Shown here: in pieces, positions 1-5,283 of the stretch | How the letters are laid out: each line of letters starts with the position of its first letter | How positions within the stretch are numbered: the stretch's first letter is position 1 | NCBI GenBank assembly: GCA_964346135.1 | Contig: CAYFTS010000139.1 | Location: 1 to 8,516 of the forward strand | Length of the DNA stretch: 8,516 nt | Reading direction: 5' to 3' | Origin: B1-G15 sp964346135 | GTDB lineage: Archaea; Thermoproteota; Bathyarchaeia; Bathyarchaeales; Bathyarchaeaceae | Notes under the pieces: generated by a model | Database searches by the model: none | Seen by the model: only the letters and a program-made list of their open reading frames with translations | Told to the model about the DNA's origin: nothing | Position numbers and translations under genes: made by a program

Positions 1-197
1 ACGATGTCGAAGTAGGTCCAGTTGAGGACGTTTCCCATGTGGAAGTCGCCTGAAGGATAAGGTGGTGGGGTGTCGATGCTGTATGTGGGGGTTTTAGTGT
101 TTTTCCAGTTGAAGCGGTAAATGCCCATTTCTTCCCATAGTTTTTGCCATTTTTCCTCGATTTGGAGGATGTTGCATTTTTTGGGAAGCGTTTTCAT
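1..197 (-). CDS. valS: Valyl-tRNA synthetase, N-terminal fragment (5' end of gene; rest lies outside window)
   Basis: Charges tRNA-Val with valine in the cytoplasm; class I aminoacyl-tRNA synthetase. Only the first 65 or so residues are present. The reading begins MKTLPKKCNILQIEEKWQKL and reaches the ATP-binding signature: PPPYPSGDFHMGNVLNW, in which HMGN is the class I HIGH-type motif preceded by the family's typical PPPYPSG stretch. The N-terminal EEKWQKLWEEMGIYRFNW segment is also typical of archaeal ValS. The ATG at 195-197 is the only sensible start; no strong Shine-Dalgarno lies directly before it, so initiation may be weakly SD-dependent. An AT-rich TATA-like stretch lies on the minus strand at about 245-262, which would give a 5' leader of about 30 nt. 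Assignment to ValS rather than IleS/LeuS rests on the exact N-terminal wording, recalled from the family. Confidence 0.9.
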   Translation of the reverse strand, partial: MKTLPKKCNILQIEEKWQKLWEEMGIYRFNWKNTKTPTYSIDTPPPYPSGDFHMGNVLNWTYFDI

Positions 198-324
198 GGG
201 GTGAATCAGCTCTAGGTTAAAGGTGTGGTTATGGAATAGGAGATGACTATTCAAATAAATAATAATTATCCTTGAACTATGGCAATAAAGGCTAATTCTC
301 ATCCTTCTTTGAGGAGCAAAGTGG

Positions 325-385
325 GTGTGACAAGACTGGATTCGAATTCATGGGCATCTACAAGAAAGAGTCTTGAGCCTATTTG
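325..385 (-). pseudogene. Degenerate tRNA-Leu-like 3'-half remnant
   Basis: Read on the minus strand, this stretch holds an anticodon-loop-like CTCAAGA (371-377), then a GTAG variable-loop element (358-361), then a T-loop-like TTCGAATCC (338-346), and ends near ACACC. The spacing between these three elements is identical to that in the intact tRNA-Leu(CAA) at 1146-1248 (9 nt between the first two, 11 nt between the second and third). The stems no longer pair: the T-stem has about two of five pairs and the anticodon stem has mismatches. No convincing acceptor or D-arm partner is visible upstream. I therefore read it as a decayed copy or a partial tRNA 3' end, such as an integration scar, not a working tRNA. 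It has the same orientation as the intact gene about 830 bp away. Confidence 0.55.
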
Positions 386-423
386 CATGTCAAGTTAAAA
401 GACTAAGCACATTTTGGGAGCAA

Positions 424-440
424 TAATATTATATACCATA
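424..440 (+). promoter_or_regulatory. Probable TATA-box promoter for thiT
   Basis: A TTATATA element at 429-435 in an AT-rich run would place transcription start near 455-460. The transcript would then begin just upstream of the TPP aptamer and carry a leader of about 100 nt. Position and sequence fit archaeal TBP-dependent promoters; the start site itself is inferred. Confidence 0.55.
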
Positions 441-468
441 AAACCCCTTTAATTGGTTTAATCAGAAT

Positions 469-556
469 GACGGGAGCTGGGCTCAACCCGGCTGAGAGGA
501 CGGTTAAGTGACCGCCGACCGTTTGAACCTGATCCAGGTAATGCTGGCGGAGGAAA
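469..556 (+). ncRNA. TPP riboswitch (THI element)
   Basis: Cis-acting aptamer that binds thiamin pyrophosphate and controls the following thiamin transporter gene. The diagnostic conserved blocks are all present in order. These are GGGAGC at 472-477 near the 5' side, GGCTGAGAGGA at 490-500 (the pyrimidine-sensing CUGAGA box), GAACCTGATCCAGG at 525-538, and TAATGCTGGCGGAGGAA at 539-555, where CCAG (534-537) pairs with CTGG (544-547). An extra ACGGT/ACCGT hairpin at 500-522 fills the variable P3 extension. The Shine-Dalgarno GGAGG (549-553) is part of the conserved 3' edge of the aptamer, 7 nt before the thiT ATG. This suggests that ligand binding hides the ribosome site (translational control) rather than acting through a terminator, since no terminator hairpin or U-tract lies between aptamer and start codon. 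The pairing that forms P1 is not obvious by eye. Confidence 0.95.
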
Positions 557-560
557 AAAC

Positions 561-1085
561 ATGAGTGAAATTAAGTCTCAAACCAAAATAATTGCTGAAG
601 CAGTTGTCATCATTGCGCTTACAGTAATTCTCAAGGATTTTTTACCCCCAATTTATCAACTTCCTCAAGGAGGCTCGGTGTCCGCAGCTGGTATGGTGCC
701 TTTGTTATGGTTCTCCTTAAGAAGAGGCGTACGTTCAGGTCTTGAAACATGTACCATCTATGGTTTAGTTCATATGGCTTTGCCGGGCAGCTTTATTGTT
801 GACCCGGTGCAGGCTTTGCTTGACTATCCTATAGCCTTTGGAGCTCTTGGGTTGGCTGGTTTTTTCAGAAAATATCCGTTGATAGGAGTTGGCGTGGGAA
901 TCGCTGGGAGATTCTTAGCTCACTTCGCTTCTGGCGTCTGGTTCTTTTCAGAATATGCTGGTGCAACGCATCCAGTGATTTATTCAGCAGTTTACAACGG
1001 GGGCTATCTAGTAATAGAGTTTATTATAAGCGCAATAATCATTTACATAGTTGCTAAGAGACAGTTGCTTGAAATCTACCTCTAA
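561..1085 (+). CDS. thiT: ThiT, thiamin-binding S-component of an ECF transporter
   Basis: Membrane-embedded substrate-specificity subunit that captures thiamin and works with a shared energising module (EcfT and EcfA ATPases) encoded elsewhere. The protein has 174 residues, the usual size for ThiT, and about six hydrophobic segments. Family hallmarks are QLPQGGSVSAAGMVPLLW at 33-50, the YG...DPVQALLDYPIAFGALGLAGFF block at 67-102, and AHFASGVWFF at 120-129 followed by YSAVYNGGYLVIEFIIS at 141-157. The third and fourth blocks match the thiamin-binding face known from the Lactococcus ThiT structure (His, Trp, Tyr and Asn side chains; here H121, W127, Y145 and N146 are the likely equivalents, by recall). 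The start is fixed by GGAGG 7 nt upstream. The TPP riboswitch directly upstream independently supports the thiamin role. No ECF energising genes are in the window, so it must depend on a remote module. Horizontal acquisition from a bacterium is possible but not shown. Confidence 0.93.
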   Translation: MSEIKSQTKIIAEAVVIIALTVILKDFLPPIYQLPQGGSVSAAGMVPLLWFSLRRGVRSGLETCTIYGLVHMALPGSFIVDPVQALLDYPIAFGALGLAGFFRKYPLIGVGVGIAGRFLAHFASGVWFFSEYAGATHPVIYSAVYNGGYLVIEFIISAIIIYIVAKRQLLEIYL

Positions 1086-1138
1086 ATTAAACGGTGGATA
1101 AAGCTACTACAAGTAAAGAATGAACAAGAGCGGTAGCC

Positions 1139-1146
1139 TTATTTTT
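1139..1146 (+). terminator. Possible T-rich terminator of thiT
   Basis: A TTATTTTT tract lies 54 nt after the thiT stop and touches the 3' end of the convergent tRNA gene. Archaeal termination often needs only a T-rich tract. Without it, thiT transcription would run antisense through the tRNA. Confidence 0.35.
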
Positions 1147-1248
1147 GGTGCGGCGGGCCGGATTCGAACCAGCGAACCCCTACGGGAAAGGATCTTGAGT
1201 CCTTCGCCTCTAGTCTTCTAACATTTGACCTGGCTTGGCTACCGCCGC
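1146..1248 (-). tRNA. tRNA-Leu(CAA) with a probable 15-nt D-loop intron
   Basis: Type II tRNA read on the minus strand. The acceptor strands GCGGCGG (1248-1242) and CCGCCGC (1156-1150) pair perfectly, followed by discriminator A and an encoded CCA (1148-1146). The anticodon stem AAGGA/TCCTT encloses CTCAAGA, giving anticodon CAA (1197-1195) for leucine UUG codons. The long variable arm TCCCGTAGGGGTTC and T-arm GCTGG-TTCGAAT-CCGGC are as expected for archaeal tRNA-Leu. The D-arm is too long. Removing 15 nt (about 1224-1210) restores GCCAAGCCAGGTCAAAGGC, the standard archaeal Leu D-arm. Flanking GGTC and GACT can form a 4-bp helix with 3-nt stretches AAA and AGA beside it, like a relaxed bulge-helix-bulge splice motif. 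Mature length is 88 nt including CCA. Confidence 0.95.
1210..1224 (-). other. Putative noncanonical tRNA intron (D-loop)
   Basis: The inserted 15 nt read ATGTTAGAAGACTAG on the minus strand; a one-base shift of both junctions gives the same mature product. The GGTC (1230-1227) and GACT helix and the AAA/AGA bulges place cuts after the second bulge base on each side. There is no inner helix, so the motif is of the relaxed type. The position is in the D-loop, not the usual 37/38 site beside the anticodon. Such positions are known in archaea with heteromeric splicing endonucleases. Confidence 0.75.
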
Positions 1249-1272
1249 CCAACTCTTCAAATCGAATAATAA

Positions 1273-1281
1273 CAATTTAAG
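1273..1281 (-). promoter_or_regulatory. TATA box of the tRNA-Leu gene
   Basis: On the minus strand the box reads CTTAAATTG and lies 25-33 nt upstream of the mature tRNA 5' end, the usual distance for archaeal tRNA promoters whose transcripts start at or a few nt before the mature end. Confidence 0.5.
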
Positions 1282-1452
1282 GCTTATTGCCACACAACAA
1301 AAACGTTTGAAATAACAAAACATCCCTAGAACAAGAAGCTTACGTCGGTCTATTTGGATCATATAGCGAAAAGATATGTTGAAAACAGAATTTTCTCAGA
1401 AAAACCGACTACACTAATAAACGGGAGGCGCGCGCAGCAACGGTCACAACTG

Positions 1453-1459
1453 AAAAAAA
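1453..1459 (-). terminator. Poly-T terminator after the 1471-1899 gene
   Basis: Seven consecutive T on the minus strand, about 12 nt beyond the stop codon of the small hypothetical gene; typical of archaeal U-tract termination. The rest of 1249-1452 holds only the tRNA promoter and no gene I can support. Confidence 0.5.
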
Positions 1460-1470
1460 TCGTGAGAGCT

Positions 1471-1899
1471 TTAGAAATAGATTGCAAGTCTTCTCTTCAT
1501 TAAATCCTCAAAAGTCCGCCCAAACAACTCTTCTCTCTTCTTGAACGCCCCTTTATCTTCGCCGTCACATCTTTCCACAGTCAATTTCCATTCGCCTTTA
1601 ACACTCGGCTTCTCAGGATTCTTAATCTTAAACTCCACTGTTCCCTTCTTGTTCTTAACCTCAGTCATATGGATATAAGGCACGTAATCTTCAAACACTT
1701 CTTTTTCCATCGGCTCTTCATCGGCTCTAAAAGCAACTCCACTGGCAGTAAGAACCAAATAACCATATTTCGACGGTTTACCCCATCCAGGCTTACCTAT
1801 CTTCGCCCTAGAAGAACAAACAATTCTTTCTCCAAACGGAACAAGCTCTATCAATCTCTTATCCAAAAAATCCACAGGCACAGCAAGGCTTTCAGACAT
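1471..1899 (-). CDS. Small hypothetical protein, possibly PH-like fold
   Basis: The function is not recognised. The start is set at the ATG 1899-1897 because a strong GGAGG (1911-1907) lies 7 nt before it. An in-frame ATG six codons further upstream (1917) has no ribosome site and is less likely. The product is 142 residues with no signal peptide or membrane segment, so presumably cytoplasmic. The middle is beta-rich: YGYLVLTASGVAFRAD, then YIHMTEVKNKKGTVEFKI, then WKLTVERC. A charged C-terminal helix follows (KKREELFGRTFEDLMKRR). A run of strands with the pattern 'visible to the cell as..., threshold..., modified' closed by one helix is what PH/GRAM-like domains look like, but this is a guess from topology with no motif to confirm it. 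It stands alone on the minus strand, between its own poly-T terminator and an AT-rich promoter region. Confidence 0.75.
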   Translation of the reverse strand: MSESLAVPVDFLDKRLIELVPFGERIVCSSRAKIGKPGWGKPSKYGYLVLTASGVAFRADEEPMEKEVFEDYVPYIHMTEVKNKKGTVEFKIKNPEKPSVKGEWKLTVERCDGEDKGAFKKREELFGRTFEDLMKRRLAIYF

Positions 1900-2070
1900 A
1901 CAGTTTCCTCCAAACATACAAAATAATACAATCTAAAAAAAAGTATTATGAAACGTAAATCAATACCCAAAATTCACAGAAAACCTTTCAACAAAACTTA
2001 ACAAAAATCTCTCAATGTTCAAAACCTATGTAAAGAAAAAAATAGGAAAGAGATGATACAGAGATTCCCC

Positions 2071-2080
2071 AAAAAAAGAA
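2071..2080 (-). terminator. Poly-T terminator downstream of the HtrA transcript
   Basis: The minus strand reads TTCTTTTTTT here, about 155 nt after the protease stop and 21 nt after the stop of the short proline-rich ORF. A terminator placed after the short ORF would let both be on one transcript. The remaining AT-rich spacer 1927-2070 shows no gene; it should hold the promoter for the 1471-1899 gene. Confidence 0.45.
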
Positions 2081-2086
2081 GCTCTC

Positions 2087-2094
2087 TATATATA
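2087..2094 (+). promoter_or_regulatory. Possible plus-strand TATA box facing the HtrA 3' end
   Basis: A clean TATATATA would start a plus-strand transcript near 2117-2120, where a GTG (2118) could serve as a leaderless start. The resulting 81-codon frame runs antisense into the protease gene and has no family resemblance. An antisense RNA is another reading, and chance is possible in this AT-rich spacer. Confidence 0.25.
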
Positions 2095-2100
2095 CGATAT

Positions 2101-2241
2101 TTAAGACACAACATTCCGTGAGCCTGCTACACGTGAAGGCAAATACGGAAGAGGCGAAGGCAAAGGCCGAACGGGTTTTGGCACAGGGAAAGGCGCAGGC
2201 TTTGGCCCCACATCAATGGTGTTCAAAGATTTTTCACCCAT
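2101..2241 (-). CDS. Possible short proline-rich ORF overlapping the HtrA stop
   Basis: The ATG at 2241-2239 lies in ATGGGTGA, whose TGA is the stop of the upstream protease gene, an arrangement often seen with translational coupling. The 46-residue product starts MGEKSLNTIDVG and continues with PKPAPFPVPKPVRPLPSPLP, an alternating proline pattern that would form an extended polyproline-type tail, and ends at the TAA 2103-2101. No strong ribosome site precedes the ATG. It could be a separate peptide, a C-terminal tail reached by frameshifting, or chance: the same GC-rich DNA reads as a glycine-rich frame on the other strand, which lacks a start codon. I do not recognise a family. Confidence 0.35.
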   Translation of the reverse strand: MGEKSLNTIDVGPKPAPFPVPKPVRPLPSPLPYLPSRVAGSRNVVS

Positions 2242-3172
2242 TAATTCCAATTTTCGCTGCACTCGGAGTGATTGTAAGCTCCATCAGCTTCTCTCCTCGC
2301 AGTATCCAGAGCTTGGTCTCCTTTCCGATCACTTCTTCGGTTAACAGTCTGGACAAGTCATAAACGCTTGTCACTGGCTTTTCGTCGAATTTTAGTATTA
2401 CATCTCCTAGGGCTAGACCAGCTCTCTTTGCGGAGCTGTCTGCCTCAACCGAGAGCACAATGATTCCTTCGTCTTGGCTTATCTGCGTTCGTGTGGCGAT
2501 TTCCTGTGGAAGTGGGATAGTATTCAATGTTATGCCTAAATATGCTCTCTTGATCTTTCCTCCACGAGCAATCCTCTCAGCGATGCTCTTTACCGTGCTA
2601 ACTGGAACCGCTATGCCCCGAGACCAGACATAAGCCATATTTAATCCTATCATCCTGCCGGAAACGTCCACTAACGGACCGCCTGAATAGCCAGGGTTCA
2701 ATCGTGCATCTGTAACGATGATGTTCTCCATTGCCATTCCTCTTCTGCTTCTGAGTGAACCTCCAACATTGGTAACTATCCCCAAGGTGGCACTCGGCTG
2801 CTGGCTGAAAGGATTAGCAAGACCAAGCACGAACTGACCGACCTTAAGGTTTTCAGAATCTCCAAGTTGTATCTGTTTGAATGTACCTCTTTCAATCTTC
2901 AGCACCGCCACATCGGAATAATGATCTCGACCGACCACTTTTGCCTCAAATTTGCTGCCTCCTCCAAGACCGACCTTAACCGCACTACGGTTACCTACCA
3001 CATGGCTACACGTTACAATGTAACCATCAGAACTCCATACAACACCTGAACCTCTGTGCCCGTACATTCCAGTGCTTACACTAACCACTGATGACGCTGT
3101 CTTCTCAACTACTTCGGCGGTCGCATCTGATAGCGACTTCAAAATCTGTGACGGAACAACTGTACGACTCAT
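2234..3172 (-). CDS. htrA: HtrA/DegP-type serine protease with one PDZ domain, cytoplasmic
   Basis: Trypsin-like protease of the S1C family, expected to take part in protein quality control. The 312-residue protein has the protease domain at about 20-200. The catalytic triad is H57 (in VTCSHVV), D87 (in HYSDVAVLKI) and S163 (in NPGYSGGPL), so the enzyme should be active. A single PDZ domain follows at about 208-300 (YLGITLNTIPL ... GIIVLSVEADSSAKRAGLALGDVILKF). There is no signal peptide or membrane anchor at the N-terminus, unlike bacterial DegP/DegQ, so it should act in the cytoplasm. AGGTGA 6 nt before the ATG at 3172 supports the start. It follows the winged-helix gene on the same strand with about 70 bp between them, and they may be co-transcribed. 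The oligomeric state cannot be read from the sequence. Confidence 0.92.
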   Translation of the reverse strand: MSRTVVPSQILKSLSDATAEVVEKTASSVVSVSTGMYGHRGSGVVWSSDGYIVTCSHVVGNRSAVKVGLGGGSKFEAKVVGRDHYSDVAVLKIERGTFKQIQLGDSENLKVGQFVLGLANPFSQQPSATLGIVTNVGGSLRSRRGMAMENIIVTDARLNPGYSGGPLVDVSGRMIGLNMAYVWSRGIAVPVSTVKSIAERIARGGKIKRAYLGITLNTIPLPQEIATRTQISQDEGIIVLSVEADSSAKRAGLALGDVILKFDEKPVTSVYDLSRLLTEEVIGKETKLWILRGEKLMELTITPSAAKIGING

Positions 3173-3212
3173 ATTTTCACCTGTACTATTTAGATAACTG
3201 CGAGATATTTGT

Positions 3213-3239
3213 TGACTGAGGATAGAAGAGAGTCAGTCA
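3213..3239. repeat. 7-bp inverted repeat after the winged-helix gene
   Basis: TGACTGA (3213-3219) and TCAGTCA (3233-3239) are perfect complements around a 13-nt loop, 3 nt past the stop codon of the winged-helix gene and upstream of the protease start. It could be an mRNA hairpin separating the two genes or an operator. No T-tract follows on the minus strand, so it does not look like an intrinsic terminator. Confidence 0.5.
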
Positions 3240-3242
3240 CAT

Positions 3243-3857
3243 CTAGGCTAACGTAAAATATGGGTCGAAGATTCTGAAGTAGGCTATTCGCTTGAGTCGT
3301 CCAGGTTTGGAATAAAGCTTAGCTATGTAGCCCATAAGCTGATAAGAGGCCTTTAGGGCAGCATTCCAATCCTTCTCCCACAGCAGCTTAGCCTCTATAC
3401 TAAGCTCACCGTCTAAAAAATTGGCGTCAACTTGGATTCCACCATCCTCGGTAACCCACTTCAGCGTAATACCTTCATCATTCTCGGAGTAACCCAGCCA
3501 ACGAAGCATCCCAAACCATTTACCTCTGAGATCCGAAACAATTTGTTGAATTGGGACATCGATGGGTAGGAGTGTTTGGAGAAGGGGCACGCGAGGCTCC
3601 CTTGTGTTTAGTGGATATAGCCTAAGAAATTCTTTGACTTTTGATGTAACTTTGTAGCCTTCCAACCCTTTTTCCACTATGCCTTGACCTTCGAGTCTGT
3701 AAAGAATCCTAGAGAGCGTTTCAGGATGTACTCCCAGCCTCCTCTTCAGTCCTTCGAAGGTGAAACTTGTTAAATCCTCTTCTCCGATTACGTGCAAAAC
3801 ATTCGTGTCCCTTTCGTTAAGTGAAAGTTCTGGGATGTCTTGCCATTCTGCGTCCAT
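3243..3857 (-). CDS. Winged-helix transcriptional regulator
   Basis: A 204-residue protein with an N-terminal winged helix at about 12-75: FTFEGLKRRLGV HPETLSRILYRLEGQGIVEKG is a classic HTH with recognition helix at 45-57 and a short wing (LEGYKVTSK). The C-terminal half (100-204) is an unrecognised mixed alpha/beta domain with KWFGMLRWLGYSEND and a tryptophan-rich IEAKLLWEKDWNAALKAS section. It may sense a ligand or dimerise. The start ATG at 3857 has GGAG about 12 nt upstream, a long but tolerable spacing. The gene is divergent from the three-gene operon starting at about 3901, with 43 bp shared upstream DNA, and is followed by the protease gene. Control of the divergent operon and of itself is a natural guess from layout; the target is unknown. 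Confidence 0.8.
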   Translation of the reverse strand: MDAEWQDIPELSLNERDTNVLHVIGEEDLTSFTFEGLKRRLGVHPETLSRILYRLEGQGIVEKGLEGYKVTSKVKEFLRLYPLNTREPRVPLLQTLLPIDVPIQQIVSDLRGKWFGMLRWLGYSENDEGITLKWVTEDGGIQVDANFLDGELSIEAKLLWEKDWNAALKASYQLMGYIAKLYSKPGRLKRIAYFRIFDPYFTLA

Positions 3858-3876
3858 GGCTAATATTGTCTCCTAC

Positions 3877-3884
3877 TAATAATT
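3877..3884 (+). promoter_or_regulatory. Possible TATA box in the divergent 43-bp promoter region
   Basis: TAATAATT in the short gap between the winged-helix gene and the operon. It would put transcription start near 3901-3906. With only 43 bp between the two genes, both promoters must overlap, so a regulator binding here would affect both directions. Confidence 0.35.
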
Positions 3885-3900
3885 GGATTAATGGCTCCTA

Positions 3901-5283
3901 TTGAACCTTACTCAAAATGTAAACGCACATTCAAGATATAGATTGATACGACGAAAATGTAATAAATTAATGTTAATATTAAAAAATGGTGATTTTACGC
4001 CGCTAGAGTTTGTAGGAGACGTAATAACTCTTAGTGGTCTAACAGGTACGAAGTTAAAATGCGACGTAGTAGGTGAATACTATCCTTTTTGGTGGGGCAT
4101 TACATCAGGAGGGCCAAGTAGGAACCACCGATATCCCACAGCCATAGTTGAATTAAATGCCGCCACAGGTGAAGTATACATCAAAGATACTCAAGAAACA
4201 GTTCTGGGTTCAGCAGGTCACGCCCTAAAACTTAAAGTAAAAACTTCTCATACGCAAAATCTTAAAGTTGTCTTGATTGAAGAGGACCCTAACTGCTTTG
4301 CTCATTTGAAGAATGTTATCAAAAGAAAATGGCCCATCATTTCTGTAGACGAGGCGGAAGGTCTTATTACTTCAAATTCCTCAAACATTTATCTTTGGAA
4401 CATGATCCTTGATGATGCTCTCGAATTAATTGGAGGACTTAAACTAGGCAACGCTCTTTACTTTTTCGATCTGCTTAGAAGTGTTGAATATACAACCATA
4501 GAGAAAGTTGCTAGCAAAAGGATGGATACCTTCTTCAAAACAGGAACAGAATTTATCATTTTTATTTTTACTTCTGACTGGTTTCTGGGTAGAGATGATT
4601 TTGCTCCTTTGCTTTGTACTCTCGAAGAAAATACTTGGACTGAAAACGAGAAGAGAACAGTTTCAGAAGCAGATGCTCTCTTCGTAAACAAAGAATGGCA
4701 TAGTCATATTTTAAGCGATAACTCTGTTGAAGATAAAGAAAGAGCCTTAATAGAACTCTACAAGAACAGGCTGCATAGATGGTTCAGATATGTTCTTCCA
4801 TTACCATTTAATCCAAAAGAAAATCAGATTTTTCACCTTATTCTCTGCTCTAATTACGAAACTGGAGTAGGAGCCACAAGAGACTTTTACTCTTCGAAAA
4901 CGGGCAACCCTAAGTATTCACCAGATAACCAAGGTGCGTATAGGAGGTTCAAGAGCATGCATTCAGAAATCTGTGGAGGTCTAAAAGGAAGGAAACGACC
5001 GTTGCAATGGAAAATCTTGTGGTTGATTATCAGACAACATGAAGGAGGAATATGTGATTGCGAGTGTAGGGACTTCGTAAACATGGAACCTAATTTCTTG
5101 AAAAGAAAGTTTGCATTAGAATGGCTAGAGAACAGGGCCTATTTAGAAAAGGTTGACATTGAACATGCATGGGATGCTGCCATTAATCAGTATAGGTTGA
5201 ATTGGGAATTTGTAAAAGAAAAACTAGGAGTCGGCCCTCCTCCCTCATTAGAGCCTTTATCTCCTGAGGACATGTATAAATGA
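3901..5283 (+). CDS. Divergent TcmP-like (three-Cys-motif partner) protein
   Basis: Large first gene of a three-gene operon, 460 codons from a TTG at 3901. The family is known as the partner of radical-SAM-like three-Cys-motif proteins, and such a gene follows directly. Matches to the TcmP pattern are a motif-I-like VYIKDTQETVLGSAGHAL (92-109), KVVLIEEDPNCFAHLKNVI (122-140), NALYFFDLL (184-192) in the place of the family's FIDPFG, FIIFIFTSDWF (218-228), and ELYKNRLHRWFRYVLPLPF followed by IFHLILCSN (285-318). The layout suggests a Rossmann/methyltransferase-like core, but the usual glycine loop is altered. A C-terminal helical part (365-440) carries ICDCECRDF. The start is uncertain: TTG 3901 has no ribosome site but sits about 20 nt after a TATA-like TAATAATT (3877-3884), fitting a leaderless start. 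ATG 3970 (codon 24) is the alternative. An ATG at 3891 opens a different frame that stops after 16 codons. The stop overlaps the next start (ATGA). Confidence 0.75.
   Translation: MNLTQNVNAHSRYRLIRRKCNKLMLILKNGDFTPLEFVGDVITLSGLTGTKLKCDVVGEYYPFWWGITSGGPSRNHRYPTAIVELNAATGEVYIKDTQETVLGSAGHALKLKVKTSHTQNLKVVLIEEDPNCFAHLKNVIKRKWPIISVDEAEGLITSNSSNIYLWNMILDDALELIGGLKLGNALYFFDLLRSVEYTTIEKVASKRMDTFFKTGTEFIIFIFTSDWFLGRDDFAPLLCTLEENTWTENEKRTVSEADALFVNKEWHSHILSDNSVEDKERALIELYKNRLHRWFRYVLPLPFNPKENQIFHLILCSNYETGVGATRDFYSSKTGNPKYSPDNQGAYRRFKSMHSEICGGLKGRKRPLQWKILWLIIRQHEGGICDCECRDFVNMEPNFLKRKFALEWLENRAYLEKVDIEHAWDAAINQYRLNWEFVKEKLGVGPPPSLEPLSPEDMYK

Noticed and set aside
1330..1503. Plus-strand open frame (LDHIAKRYVENRIFSEKP ...) overlapping the end of the 1471 gene
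   Set aside because: It has no ATG or GTG, only a TTG at 1354 with no ribosome site, and overlaps a better-supported gene on the other strand.
2120..2220. Glycine-lysine-rich plus-strand frame
   Set aside because: No start codon after the upstream TAA at 2102; the pattern follows from the GC-rich island, and no complete gene can be drawn.
2118..2363. 81-codon plus-strand frame from GTG 2118
   Set aside because: More than half of it is antisense to the well-supported protease gene and it has no recognisable family; only the TATA box upstream speaks for it, so it is listed as a possible promoter only.
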